Part shown: positions 25,561 through 33,719 of the stretch, one piece after another
Layout of the letters: every line of letters begins with the position of its first letter
How positions within the stretch are numbered: the stretch's first letter is position 1
Assembly (NCBI RefSeq): GCF_000754805.1
Contig: NZ_KN150731.1
Location: 1,630,492 to 1,694,491, forward strand
From: Yersinia frederiksenii ATCC 33641
GTDB lineage: Bacteria > Pseudomonadota > Gammaproteobacteria > Enterobacterales > Enterobacteriaceae
DNA: 64,000 nt
Reading direction: 5' to 3'
The notes under the pieces: generated by a model
The model's input: the letters and a program-made list of their open reading frames with translations, nothing else
Database searches by the model: none
What the model was told of the DNA's origin: nothing
Made by a program: the position numbers and the translations under genes

Positions 25561-26067
25561 GAAATTAACAACTGCAATAGTTTTATCAATGACAGCCGGC
25601 CAGTCATTGACGACAAATGTGATCATTCCTTATGCATTATTGACTCATGGGACGCTGCTGCCCGGGCAAGGTGTCGAGCGCCTTATACACCACCTCTTAA
25701 GCCGCGGAAAGTTGTGATCCCCCCATCAAAGGTTACAAAAGTAAAAAGGCCTAAAGTAGTCAAAAAATCTGATACGTCATCAGCACTGCGTCTAAAGGCG
25801 AGTGAGTTGGTAGCAGTGATGATTGGCAAAAATTTGACATACACCGGTATTCTTACCGCCCTTGAAAAATCGTATCCGGGCCACGGTATTACGTTACGTA
25901 TGCTTCAAATGCGTATGATTGGCCTGATGAAATCACCACATGTTGAAATCACTCGTCATGAAAAACCGGTACCGGAATTCACATTGCACAGTGTCAGTGA
26001 TCGTTTTTATGTAGATTCGAAATTAAGGGCTAAGAAGCGTGCAAAAGGCGATTCTGATGAGAACTAA
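25558..26067 (+). CDS. Unknown basic phage protein
   Basis: 169 residues. A Pro/Lys-rich middle (PPLKPRKVVIPPSKVTKVKRPK) separates a Cys-containing start from a C-terminal domain that looks like a small winged helix (YTGILTALEKSYPGHGITLRMLQMRM). Translation starts at the 16-base module. A DNA-binding role is possible but not shown. Confidence 0.65.
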   Translation: MEINNCNSFINDSRPVIDDKCDHSLCIIDSWDAAARARCRAPYTPPLKPRKVVIPPSKVTKVKRPKVVKKSDTSSALRLKASELVAVMIGKNLTYTGILTALEKSYPGHGITLRMLQMRMIGLMKSPHVEITRHEKPVPEFTLHSVSDRFYVDSKLRAKKRAKGDSDEN

Positions 26068-26209
26068 GCTAGTTCGAAACAAGTTTGTGTATAAAAAGAT
26101 CGGCATGAAATATATGCATCGAACATTCCCAACCATGCCGCCAAATTCAAAGTTTTTGTTTTGGAACGCTGGAGATTATTACGGAAGGAAATACCGGAGG
26201 TATAGCTGA
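26057..26209 (+). CDS. Very small basic phage protein (50 residues)
   Basis: MRTKLVRNKFVYKKIGMKYM start, GDYYGRKYRRYS end; rich in Lys, Arg, Tyr. It overlaps the stop of the preceding gene (ATGAGAACTAA), a coupling arrangement common in phage ninR-like regions. No family recognised. Confidence 0.5.
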   Translation: MRTKLVRNKFVYKKIGMKYMHRTFPTMPPNSKFLFWNAGDYYGRKYRRYS

Positions 26210-26364
26210 ACCATTGATAAGAAATAGCTGATATTCATACTTTTTATGTGGTTATATCCGTTTTTTGGAATGTGAAACTTTACTTAACAGAAGTGTGCAT
26301 GAAATCGGTTGAATCAGGTCCCCAGTATGGGGTTGCAATATCATAAGCATAAGGTGATAGCTTA

Positions 26365-26547
26365 ATGATTAATATGAAAAACTTGATTCAATATTTACCA
26401 CTGAATGGTGCTGTTTTGATTCATTGCAAAAACGGTAAGATAGTGAGTATTAAACAGATAAGAGCAGATCAGTTTGTGGCTAGCTTACCTGCATTTATCG
26501 AACTAGCAGAAAGAGCAGGGTACATCGTTACAAACCCTGATATTTAG
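26365..26547 (+). CDS. Small unknown phage protein (60 residues)
   Basis: MINMKNLIQYLPLNGAVLIH then a helix LPAFIELAERAGYIVTN. AAGGTGA at 26351 is a suitable ribosome site. Lies between the early genes and DUF1367. Function unknown. Confidence 0.55.
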   Translation: MINMKNLIQYLPLNGAVLIHCKNGKIVSIKQIRADQFVASLPAFIELAERAGYIVTNPDI

Positions 26548-26620
26548 CGGTATAATAGCAAAGCCAGCCTGAACAACTGGCAACCTAAGCAGTTGTTGTG
26601 TCATCACCCTTGGGGGCAAG

Positions 26621-27214
26621 ATGGCACAACTTTCATTTATCAAATCTGGCAATGAGACACTGACACCGGCCACACCCGATGTTAGGGATTTTCTGCATTA
26701 TAAAGTCAAGTTGGGGGCTATTCTCACCGCTGATTTTAAGCAGGTTCGCAATCCAAAGTTTCACCGTAAATACTTCTCTTTATTGAATCTGGGTTTTGAT
26801 TACTGGATACCCTCCGGTGGCACCATATCGCCTGAAGAAAAGAAACTGGTGCGCGGCTATGTAAACTATTTGGCAGAATATGCCGGGCATAGCGATACGC
26901 TGGAAGAATTAGCCCGTCAGTACCTCGATACCCTGGCAGAACAGCGGGCCGACCGTGTAACCCTGCTTAAATCCTTTGATGCTTTTCGCCGCTGGACAAC
27001 CATTCAAGCTGGTTATTACGCCATTATTCAAATGCCGGATGGCTCGCAATTTAAAGAGCCTAAATCGATCTCTTTTGCCTCGATGGACGATACCGAATTT
27101 GCCGAACTCTACAAAGCCACTCTTGATGTGCTTTGGCAATTTATCCTGAACAAAACCTTTAGTACGCCAGCTGCTGCCGAGAATGCCGCCAGCCAGCTAT
27201 TAAGTTATGCGTAG
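26621..27214 (+). CDS. DUF1367 family protein
   Basis: 197 residues. The motif pattern RNPKFHRKYFSLLNLGFDYW, LKSFDAFRRWTTIQAGYY and PKSISFASMDDTEF is typical of DUF1367, found in the nin region of lambdoid phages. Function unknown. It precedes DUF1364 and Q, the standard order. Confidence 0.88.
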   Translation: MAQLSFIKSGNETLTPATPDVRDFLHYKVKLGAILTADFKQVRNPKFHRKYFSLLNLGFDYWIPSGGTISPEEKKLVRGYVNYLAEYAGHSDTLEELARQYLDTLAEQRADRVTLLKSFDAFRRWTTIQAGYYAIIQMPDGSQFKEPKSISFASMDDTEFAELYKATLDVLWQFILNKTFSTPAAAENAASQLLSYA

Positions 27215-27222
27215 GGGGATTT

Positions 27223-27507
27223 GTGGCTAATTTACGCAAAGAGGCAAGGGGCCGTGAGTGTCAAATAAGAATCCCCGGCATATGCAATGGCAATTCCGAA
27301 ACTGTGGTTCTGGCTCATTACCGATTGGCGGGTACCTGTGGCACCGCCATTAAACCACCTGATGAGCAGGGGGCTTGGGGATGCGGTGCATGTCACGACG
27401 AGTGTGACCGGCGCACCCGTTTAATTGATAGTGACACCGCTCGCCTGTATCACGCCGAGGGCGTTATGCGCACACAGTATATTTTACTAAAGGAAGGGAA
27501 GTTATGA
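27223..27507 (+). CDS. DUF1364 family protein
   Basis: 94 residues with RECQIRIPGICNGNSETVVLAH, then WGCGACHDECDRRTR. The Cys/His set (CxxxxxC, H, CxxCH) resembles an HNH-like or zinc-binding fold; this nin-region family may include small nucleases. Overlaps the Q gene by four bases. Confidence 0.85.
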   Translation: MANLRKEARGRECQIRIPGICNGNSETVVLAHYRLAGTCGTAIKPPDEQGAWGCGACHDECDRRTRLIDSDTARLYHAEGVMRTQYILLKEGKL

Positions 27508-27902
27508 GAGCCGCACCGCAAAGCCTGCCGTCAGAGCAGGAAAAGCCAATGCTGGATATTCAATATCTATTGGAGCTTTGGGGAGCATGGGCCGCCAATG
27601 ATAATAGCCAGGTAGATTGGCAACCTATTGCCGCAGGCTTTAAGGGGCTGCTCCCCTATACCAATAAATCACGGCCACAGTGCTGTGATGATGACGGCAT
27701 TATGATTGATGGTTGTGTGGCTCGATTGAAAAAGTATAAACCGGAAGAGTATGAACTAGTGATTTTGCACTATGTATACGGTGTTTCGCTGCGAATGATA
27801 GCTAAAAGGCGTAAGTGCTCTGATGGGACAATTAGAAAAGAAATGCAGACGGCTCAGGGGTTTATATTTGGGGTGTTATGTATGTTGGATGCTCAGTTGT
27901 AA
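27504..27902 (+). CDS. Antiterminator Q-like protein
   Basis: 132 residues. LLELWGAWAANDN at the start and YELVILHYVYGVSLRMIAKRRKCSDGTIRKEMQTAQGFI near the end (a sigma-like HTH) fit the phage_antitermQ family. It should let RNA polymerase pass terminators ahead of the lysis and head genes, such as the hairpin at 29,055. Convergent with, and overlapping by 10 bases, the minus-strand ATP-cone gene. Confidence 0.82.
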   Translation: MRAAPQSLPSEQEKPMLDIQYLLELWGAWAANDNSQVDWQPIAAGFKGLLPYTNKSRPQCCDDDGIMIDGCVARLKKYKPEEYELVILHYVYGVSLRMIAKRRKCSDGTIRKEMQTAQGFIFGVLCMLDAQL

Positions 27903-28318
27903 CCGGTATAAATGTTAAGGATATTAACCTCATATGGAGGGGAGCGGGCCAGCTTACACAACACTTTTAGCAGTTGTGTGAATAGGACAAGACCTTCAGG
28001 CTGAACAGTTGCGGATTGTTTGCCTAAATTTAGTGATTTTGAATCCACTAATTGATGAACATTGCCAATAAAAGACGTTGTTTTGATTCGCTGCTGGTTT
28101 CCCATGAGTCTAAATACTGAGGAAATTATGACCTCATTAATAGACTCATCTGAAATTGCAATGTCGTCATAAAACTGAATATGAGAGCGCAATTCCTTTT
28201 GGGATACAGAGACATCGTGTAAACCTTCGGCAGCCCATTCAATAACTCGATGAATTTTATCGAGATTGATGCGCTCCCTGATTCCGTCTCTTTTAGTTAC
28301 CAGTAGTGAATTGTTCAT
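27893..28318 (-). CDS. Stand-alone NrdA-type ATP-cone protein
   Basis: 141 residues. The first 55 (SLLVTKRDGIRERINLDKIH, VIEWAAEGLHDVSVSQ, ELRSHIQFYDDIAISDE) are nearly identical to the ATP-cone that opens class Ia ribonucleotide reductase NrdA, the allosteric on/off site. The rest (from about residue 75) has no NrdA catalytic sequence. AGGAACCT precedes the ATG, so it is probably expressed. It reads against the phage late direction. It may modulate host reductase, or be a captured gene fragment. Confidence 0.75.
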   Translation of the reverse strand: MNNSLLVTKRDGIRERINLDKIHRVIEWAAEGLHDVSVSQKELRSHIQFYDDIAISDESINEVIISSVFRLMGNQQRIKTTSFIGNVHQLVDSKSLNLGKQSATVQPEGLVLFTQLLKVLCKLARSPPYEVNILNIYTGYN

Positions 28319-28565
28319 AGGTTCCTGGCCTAAAATACTACCCTAACTCATTTAGCGGCTGCTTCAGCGAAATGAGTCTAATTGGGAGGATGTGGCGCTT
28401 CCTCCAATGTCACAGCGATTAATGAGAGGTTAAGTCGTGTTTTTTCTTAGTAGTTGATTTCATTTTTTACTCCCAAGTTAAAAATATATAATAATATCAG
28501 TGCGTTATATTTTTATTTTTCCCGTTAAATACCTCCTTACATGCAGGTTGATGATGGATGCCGTA
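28319..28565. other. Short intergenic region upstream of the ATP-cone gene
   Basis: Contains a Gly/Cys-poor AT-rich stretch and the promoter side of the minus-strand ATP-cone gene. A hairpin CTCATTT...AAATGAG (28349-28375) surrounds a GCGGCTGCTTCAGCG loop. No gene called. Confidence 0.4.
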
Positions 28566-28733
28566 TCACCACCAACTATGTCCAGTAATGAGTCGATACA
28601 AACGCAGGAGCCAGTATGTAAATCTAAAAAAATCGCCAGCTTTCTTGAAGAAGTGCGACTCTTGTTTATCTACTGTGTCCTTAGCTATTTTCTTGTCATT
28701 ATTTGGACGTCTTGCACGTTTTCCTTTGAGTGA
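28554..28733 (+). CDS. Alternative: small single-span membrane protein (59 residues)
   Basis: MDAVSPPTMSSNESIQTQEP is hydrophilic, then FLEEVRLLFIYCVLSYFLVI is a convincing membrane span. The direction fits late transcription, but the ribosome site is weak (AGG only). It is exactly antisense, codon to codon, to the minus-strand candidate. Confidence 0.35.
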   Translation: MDAVSPPTMSSNESIQTQEPVCKSKKIASFLEEVRLLFIYCVLSYFLVIIWTSCTFSFE

Positions 28734-28760
28734 GCCAGAATTTTTTAGCGGCTTTTTCAT
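28566..28760 (-). CDS. Possible small basic protein (64 residues)
   Basis: MKKPLKNSGSLKGKRARRPN start; the C-terminus (FFRFTYWLLRLYRLITGHSWW) is amphipathic and aromatic. AAGGA lies 8 bases before ATG 28760. An in-register plus-strand frame (28554-28733) fully overlaps it, and only one of the two is likely to be real. Confidence 0.4.
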   Translation of the reverse strand: MKKPLKNSGSLKGKRARRPNNDKKIAKDTVDKQESHFFKKAGDFFRFTYWLLRLYRLITGHSWW

Positions 28761-29181
28761 ATCCTTTATCCTTTTTCCTGAATGGGATATGAAGGAAGCC
28801 ACATTAACCGTCTGTTGCTGCGGGTAGGCCAGCTTTACTTATATGGAGGTAAAACATCCGAATATCAAGGATATTTTTCATAATAAAATCACAAAGATAG
28901 GTGGTTATTTTTTGTTCGGTCAGATGTAGTGTGGTGTTAGTAAAACATAAGTCAATTTTATTGGTTTAATAGTGAATAAATTATTAACGCGTACGCAAAA
29001 ATGTTTGTATTCTGATAAGAGTGGTTACTTAGTCACGCAACTTACACAATTCAAAAAACCTCGCTTTTTGCGGGGTTTTGTCGTTTTTGCGCTCAAATAA
29101 TCTGCGATAAGCATATTTATCATGTGATTGTGGCGTATTTTCTTTTCGCTTCATACCCAACCCATCAGGGAGGGGGAGACT
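28761..29181. other. Late leader region before the lysis genes
   Basis: About 420 bases, AT-rich, without a convincing gene. It contains the terminator hairpin at 29,055 and should contain the late promoter and Q-use site; I cannot place them. Confidence 0.5.
29055..29079 (+). terminator. Intrinsic terminator ahead of the lysis genes (tR'-like)
   Basis: AAAACCTCGC / GCGGGGTTTT with a TTTTT loop and one G-T pair, followed by GTCGTTTTTG. In lambda a terminator between the late promoter and the lysis genes is the target of Q; this one is in the right place. Confidence 0.75.
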
Positions 29182-29397
29182 ATGAAAATGAGCAATATAA
29201 CAACAGCGGTCTCCTATACCGTGTCGGGTGGTAGTTTCATTTTTTGGGTTAAAGAGCTGATAGCTGGATTCACACCTGATGAGTGGACGGTTATTGGCGT
29301 ACTTGGCTCTTTATTTTTTATGGCCCTGACATTTTTGCTTAATGCAGGCGTGAAAATTTGGGACCGGCGCCACGGCTATAAGCCGGACGGTGAATAA
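29182..29397 (+). CDS. Class II holin
   Basis: 71 residues with two membrane spans (AVSYTVSGGSFIFWVKEL and WTVIGVLGSLFFMALTFLLN) and a charged C-terminus (KIWDRRHGYKPDGE). AGGGGGAG precedes ATG 29182. With a SAR endolysin it acts as a pinholin-type trigger of lysis. Overlaps the endolysin start by one base. Confidence 0.85.
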   Translation: MKMSNITTAVSYTVSGGSFIFWVKELIAGFTPDEWTVIGVLGSLFFMALTFLLNAGVKIWDRRHGYKPDGE

Positions 29398-29927
29398 TGG
29401 CGTCGATAAAAACCAAACTCAGCGCTGCGGTTCTTGGTCTGGTTATTGCGGGCGCACCCGCCTCAATTATTCTCAGTCAGTTTCTAGATGAAAAAGAGGG
29501 TAACCGGCTGGTAGCCTATCCCGATGGGAAGAATATCTGGACTATTTGCCGTGGTACCACGCGAGTTGATGGCAAACCGGTAGTGAAAGGGATGAAGTTA
29601 ACTGCGGAGAAATGCGCTGTGGTGAATAAGTTAGAGGCAGATAAAGCCATTAGTTGGGTAAAGCAGAATGTCCATGTCCCGCTGACTGAGCCACAAATTG
29701 CCGGTATTGCTTCGTTTTGCCCCTACAACATCGGCCCTAGTAAATGCTTCACCTCCACCTTTTACCGAAAACTCAATGCTGGCGATCGCAAAGGTGCATG
29801 CACTGAAATTAAACGTTGGATTTATGACGGCGGTAAGGATTGCAATATCCGCTCCAATAACTGTTACGGACAGATAGAACGACGCACACAAGAAAGCGAA
29901 CTGACGTGCTGGGGGCTGGATGAATAA
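29397..29927 (+). CDS. SAR endolysin (glycoside hydrolase 24)
   Basis: 176 residues. An N-terminal signal-arrest-release span at about 8-29, rich in Ala and Gly, is followed by the lysozyme triad Glu34-Asp43-Thr49 with the exact E-8-D-5-T spacing (EGNRLVAYPDGKNIWT). Cleaves peptidoglycan after release from the membrane. Cys51 and other cysteines may control folding, as in P1 Lyz. Overlaps the Rz gene by 8 bases. Confidence 0.92.
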   Translation: MASIKTKLSAAVLGLVIAGAPASIILSQFLDEKEGNRLVAYPDGKNIWTICRGTTRVDGKPVVKGMKLTAEKCAVVNKLEADKAISWVKQNVHVPLTEPQIAGIASFCPYNIGPSKCFTSTFYRKLNAGDRKGACTEIKRWIYDGGKDCNIRSNNCYGQIERRTQESELTCWGLDE

Positions 29928-30252
29928 GGCCATTGGAATAGTCATTGCTGTGCTGGTGGTCGTTGTGTCAGCTCTACTTTTTAACAGTTATCGCCTCTCA
30001 AATAAGGTTGAAAAAACGGAAGTGGAGCTGCGGGCCGAGCAAAACACAAACACGGTTCTGGGAAACATCATTGATGCATACCAGGTGAATGAAGCTGCTA
30101 ACCGAGCAGCCACAACTCGCCAGCTAGATAACGAAAGGAAACTACGCAATGAAAGTGAAGGTCAACTTAAGCGGTTTCTGGCGGCGTCGTCAGATGATAA
30201 TTGTGCCATTCAGCATATGCCTGATGCTAGCATTAACATCTTGCGCGAGTAA
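29920..30252 (+). CDS. Inner-membrane spanin (Rz)
   Basis: 110 residues: an N-terminal span (AIGIVIAVLVVVVSALLF) then a long coiled coil (VEKTEVELRAEQNT, QLDNERKLRNESEGQLKRFL). This is the Rz layout; with Rz1 it fuses inner and outer membranes at the end of lysis. Confidence 0.88.
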   Translation: MNKAIGIVIAVLVVVVSALLFNSYRLSNKVEKTEVELRAEQNTNTVLGNIIDAYQVNEAANRAATTRQLDNERKLRNESEGQLKRFLAASSDDNCAIQHMPDASINILRE

Positions 30253-30457
30253 TTCGGTACCGCGGCCGGCCGTTACCTGTCCTGCATTGCTACCGCCAGA
30301 ATCATCATTAATTGAATGTGAAGTGCCGGAGTTCGTCGGTACCACTTGGCGCGATAGTGGGCTGTATGCACTGGCTTTGAAACGTGAGCTGCGTATCTGT
30401 AAGGGGCGGCTGGATGAGGTTATTGGCTGGCGACAGAGTGTCGAGAGAAAAAAGTAA
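30194..30457 (+). CDS. Outer-membrane spanin lipoprotein (Rz1)
   Basis: 87 residues from ATG 30194, starting inside Rz in another frame and ending 205 bases past it. Signal and lipobox LALTSC place the lipid-bearing Cys at residue 17, followed by a Pro-rich mature part (SVPRPAVTCPALLPPE), as in Rz1. An upstream in-frame ATG at 30149 is less suitable. Confidence 0.85.
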   Translation: MIIVPFSICLMLALTSCASNSVPRPAVTCPALLPPESSLIECEVPEFVGTTWRDSGLYALALKRELRICKGRLDEVIGWRQSVERKK

Positions 30458-30621
30458 AAAATGACGGTTAAATACCAATTCGGGTAATTATCATATTTGT
30501 ATTGCATTAGTCTTTCTTTGAATTAAAAATTGAACCAAGTGGCTACGAATACTAATAAAAATGAGAGAAATGAAATTAGCTTCCGGATGTTCGGTCTGGT
30601 TTAAACGTTATTCGCAATGGT

Positions 30622-31242
30622 TTAATGAGAAGCTGGATAGATTTCAATAATCTGAATATCTTCCAGCATCGCTGGGTTAGCTGTGACTTCATACTCACCT
30701 AGATAGATACTATGCCAGTGAATCCCAGCTAGAATCGCACTTGCTGGTGCGTTAGCTTGTAACAGTAGCCCTCTAGCCTGACAAGCGTTTAGACCGCAAC
30801 CAAACTTTTTGGCTACATCCTTGCTAGTCGTCCAGCAAAAGCCAATCATACCGTCATTGAATCGGGTTTCGTTCTCTCCTCGATATACAGTGATTGCTTC
30901 ACCGTTGTATTTAGGTAGCATGACAGAAATTAGTTCTAACAGTTTTTCATCATTGCCAATCTTATTTCTAATAAAATGACCTCGTTCTATCCACATCAAG
31001 TGAAAGGCTTCCTGCAATTCAAGTGAAATGCTGTCTTGCGCTTTTACAAATTTGATGAACTGAATCCAGTTTCCTTGATCATGGATTTCTTCTAAGAAAA
31101 TTTTTTCTTCTGAAGGTTTTGTTCTTTCTCGTAAGTAACCAGACAAATTTTCCACTGTAGTTATTCTCATTAGAAGTGCTATGGCTCTCATCGACAAACA
31201 AGAAATATTCTGTCGCGAATACCTAACCGATTGGATACACAT
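30622..31242 (-). CDS. Predicted ADP-ribosyltransferase-fold protein
   Basis: 206 residues, start uncertain (ATG at 31191 or 31167 also possible; none has a good ribosome site). The C-terminal half shows an R-S-E order of ADP-ribosyltransferases: Arg121 in VYRGEN, Thr-Thr-Ser at 138-140 in CWTTSKDVAKKFG, and Glu183-Tyr-Glu185 in YLGEYEV. AT-rich cargo on the minus strand between lysis and terminase genes, downstream of the PD-(D/E)xK-like gene. Toxin or anti-phage effector is an inference. Confidence 0.5.
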   Translation of the reverse strand: MCIQSVRYSRQNISCLSMRAIALLMRITTVENLSGYLRERTKPSEEKIFLEEIHDQGNWIQFIKFVKAQDSISLELQEAFHLMWIERGHFIRNKIGNDEKLLELISVMLPKYNGEAITVYRGENETRFNDGMIGFCWTTSKDVAKKFGCGLNACQARGLLLQANAPASAILAGIHWHSIYLGEYEVTANPAMLEDIQIIEIYPASH

Positions 31243-31267
31243 AATCGGATAACCGGCTGTCCTAAAA

Positions 31268-31843
31268 CTAGTATTTTCTCAAATCATATACATTAAATGT
31301 ATATGCCGACATCAGGTCACCATAAGTTTCAATGCATACACTTTTTTTCTCAAAACTCTTTGGAAATGAATGTTCTTGTTCTAGGGCATCAACATAAAAG
31401 TTAACATCGGCAGCATTTCTTTCTAAGTACTTAACAGAACCGAATATAGGGGGACGGATCATGGTTCTTTGTTGGATGATATGAATGAAATGCGTAGTTG
31501 GAGATACTATCTTTCTTGAAATATCGAAAATGATGTCTTTTTGCACTTGTTCAATTAACAAATCTTTTGGGTAATGATGCTTTAGCTCTATAGTTGCTAC
31601 ATTATTGCCGTGATGTCCGCAAGTCATCATTGAATGATCATAAAGTGATAAGTCCACAGCACCAAAACCAAGTTTAGGATACTCGCTAATTGCAGTTAAT
31701 TGACTGATTTCATTGAGTATAATAACTAGCTCATCACGTATTTGTGTTTCATGCTTACGGTTATAAAAAAAACGATTGAGGTCATTTAATTTTTGATACA
31801 TCCTCTCATGGCTAATCGCAGTCATTAGTAAATCGTGAATCAT
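31268..31843 (-). CDS. Predicted PD-(D/E)xK nuclease-like protein
   Basis: 191 residues. Acidic helix HETQIRDELVIILNEI, then Asp64 in GAVDLSLYD, and Glu86-Leu-Lys88 in ATIELKHHYP, followed by a Gln (IEQVQKD): the order and spacing of a restriction-type nuclease core. It is the first gene of a minus-strand pair with the ADP-ribosyltransferase-like gene (24-base gap). Family not recognised; nuclease activity is inferred. Confidence 0.5.
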   Translation of the reverse strand: MIHDLLMTAISHERMYQKLNDLNRFFYNRKHETQIRDELVIILNEISQLTAISEYPKLGFGAVDLSLYDHSMMTCGHHGNNVATIELKHHYPKDLLIEQVQKDIIFDISRKIVSPTTHFIHIIQQRTMIRPPIFGSVKYLERNAADVNFYVDALEQEHSFPKSFEKKSVCIETYGDLMSAYTFNVYDLRKY

Positions 31844-32041
31844 CCCATTACCTAAATTATTAAAGCAGTAAACAAGGATTATACATGACTAACTATGATT
31901 GAGAGCCTTTTTAGGTATACCAAGCAAGTTTGATTTTCATCTGAAAAACTTAACATATTATTAGCTGGGACTAGAGAGTACGAGATGTATGTGGCTATAA
32001 TAGCTTTCATCTAAAACTCAATTATTTGATAACGGTGCACG

Positions 32042-32764
32042 GTGAATAAATTTTTCCCAATGCTTTCGCGGATATTTAAGAATAATGATCATAGAGAAAT
32101 GTTCCTCGATGGCAAACTTTATATGAATCCGCTCGGATTTTTTAGAAAATTTGAGGAAAATGAGCAATACAACATTGCTGATAGACACGAGGGAGCCTAT
32201 AGGATAATCGATCCTTATGATGTGACAATCTCATCAAATGGTAATGTTATTGACCCTAAGAATATTATTGGCCGTATTGTGTTTAACCATAAATGGACCG
32301 ATTGTATCAATGTATTTTGTATGACGTTGATACCACCAATTCGAATTAGAATGAATAATTCCTCCTCAGATATGAACATTGTTGAAACTAAGTGTTACTA
32401 CGGTGTCTTGGAGGGATCAGAATCACTAGGTTCTAGCGCCGTTATTATCAATGATGTGCATGAATTCGTTACGAGAATAAAAAAAAAGTTAGATCTGATG
32501 ATTTCGTCTGAAACTATCAATGAATATAGGGCCGCGCCAATAGAGTATTATTCTGAGAATGGCGAATCTATAAGACTTGATACGTTTGACTTCAGATCTG
32601 TTTTTCTTAAAAACAGCAAATATTCTCATCAACAGGAATATAGGATCGCCATTGATAGACTAATGACTGATGAGGAAATATACGTGCTTGAGATAGGAGA
32701 CCTTCGGGATATATCTTGGACTCTGGATTCTTCAGATCGAAGACAGTTTGAGAAAGTTTTCTAA
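32042..32764 (+). CDS. DUF2971-like protein of unknown function
   Basis: 240 residues. LDGKLYMNPLGFFRKFEENE, NIADRHEGAYRI and SHQQEYRIAID recall the DUF2971-like group (substrate-like Phe/Asp-Arg motifs and a C-terminal E-x-R), often present near defence genes. Low GC and odd location mark it as cargo. Divergent from the pair to its left across about 200 bases. Function unknown. Confidence 0.55.
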   Translation: MNKFFPMLSRIFKNNDHREMFLDGKLYMNPLGFFRKFEENEQYNIADRHEGAYRIIDPYDVTISSNGNVIDPKNIIGRIVFNHKWTDCINVFCMTLIPPIRIRMNNSSSDMNIVETKCYYGVLEGSESLGSSAVIINDVHEFVTRIKKKLDLMISSETINEYRAAPIEYYSENGESIRLDTFDFRSVFLKNSKYSHQQEYRIAIDRLMTDEEIYVLEIGDLRDISWTLDSSDRRQFEKVF

Positions 32765-33209
32765 ATAATAGGTTGGTTAGGTCAAATTTTCATGAAATTA
32801 ATATGATTAACAACCAGTTAATAAAAAATCACTTATCGACGAAGTCGGATCAAACACTACTCTAAAGATTGATTCAAGGTGATAAAGCTAATTTTGAACG
32901 TAATTTACAAACGTTGAAGCCAACATCGCTTTTCGTAGTAAGCATTCGATAGTGAACATGGAAATCGAATAGCAATGGCATTACAGATGGTACTCATTGA
33001 GCATCATCGATAATGCGCAAACAAAGCCATCAGTAACACCTTCCGCTCACCCTGAGCATGGTTGCTGGTGGTTTTTTTATTTAGGAAGGTGGGCGACCGC
33101 GAGTAGTTGGAGCTACTAACGGTCATTCATACCCACAGGATCGGTCATGAGTACGAACCAAGGCCCACTTGCTCTCGAGAGCAGGGTCATAATAGTTGGA
33201 ACTTGCAAA
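32765..33209. other. Non-coding stretch between cargo and ParB-like gene
   Basis: About 445 bases with no gene of note. A hairpin (CACC, AGCA / TGCT, GGTG at 33048-33070) followed by GTTTTTTT may terminate the cargo transcript before the packaging genes start. Confidence 0.5.
33048..33078 (+). terminator. Probable terminator before the ParB-like gene
   Basis: Interrupted stem CACC-ctg-AGCA / TGCT-GGTG, then T7. Marks the boundary between the cargo block and the packaging genes. Confidence 0.5.
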
Positions 33210-33719
33210 ATGACCATAGAGAAAAATCAGAAAAGATTGGAGATAGTCTACAAGCCTCTCAATTCGTTGATTGTTTATGTAAAAAACGCGAGAACGCACT
33301 CAACAGATCAGGTAAATGCGATTACTGCGAGTATTAAACAATACGGTTGGACTAATCCGGTATTGATTGATGAGAAGGGGGAGGTGATTGCTGGCCATGG
33401 ACGTTTATTGGCTGCAGAACAATTAAATGCGAAAGAAGTACCAACTATCACTTTGGTTGGATTAACTGAAACAGAGAAAAAAGCCTATCGTCTTGCTGAC
33501 AATAAATTGCCGCTTAATGCCGGATGGGATCAGGAACTATTAACACTAGAGCTAGGTGATTTATTGGCAGACAATTTTGATCTTTCTCTCACTGGATTTT
33601 CATCAGAAGAGATAGATCAAATGTTGAATGTCGATTTTTTGCCTGGTAACGAAAATGATCAGGGAAAGCTCGACCATCTAGATACCAAGCTTTGCCCACA
33701 TTGTGGGGGTGTTCTATGA
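33210..33719 (+). CDS. ParB/Srx-like domain protein
   Basis: 169 residues from ATG 33210 (GGAACTT upstream; the frame is open back to 33147). The ParB-like N-domain is clear: YVKNARTHSTDQVNAITAS, YGWTNPVLIDEKGEVIAGHG and RLLAAEQL. ParB-like domains of this type bind or hydrolyse CTP/ATP or nick DNA. The C-terminus ends in a single CPHC (LCPHCGGVL). It overlaps the Mom-like gene by four bases (ATGA), so the two are coupled. Confidence 0.85.
   Translation: MTIEKNQKRLEIVYKPLNSLIVYVKNARTHSTDQVNAITASIKQYGWTNPVLIDEKGEVIAGHGRLLAAEQLNAKEVPTITLVGLTETEKKAYRLADNKLPLNAGWDQELLTLELGDLLADNFDLSLTGFSSEEIDQMLNVDFLPGNENDQGKLDHLDTKLCPHCGGVL

Noticed and set aside
26548-26575. GGTATAATAGC as promoter before DUF1367
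   Set aside because: The -10 is good, but I find no acceptable -35 at 16-18 bases.
30590-30605. TTCGGTCT as a possible right attachment site
   Set aside because: Only 8 bases agree with the attL 13-mer, and all head and tail genes lie to its right.
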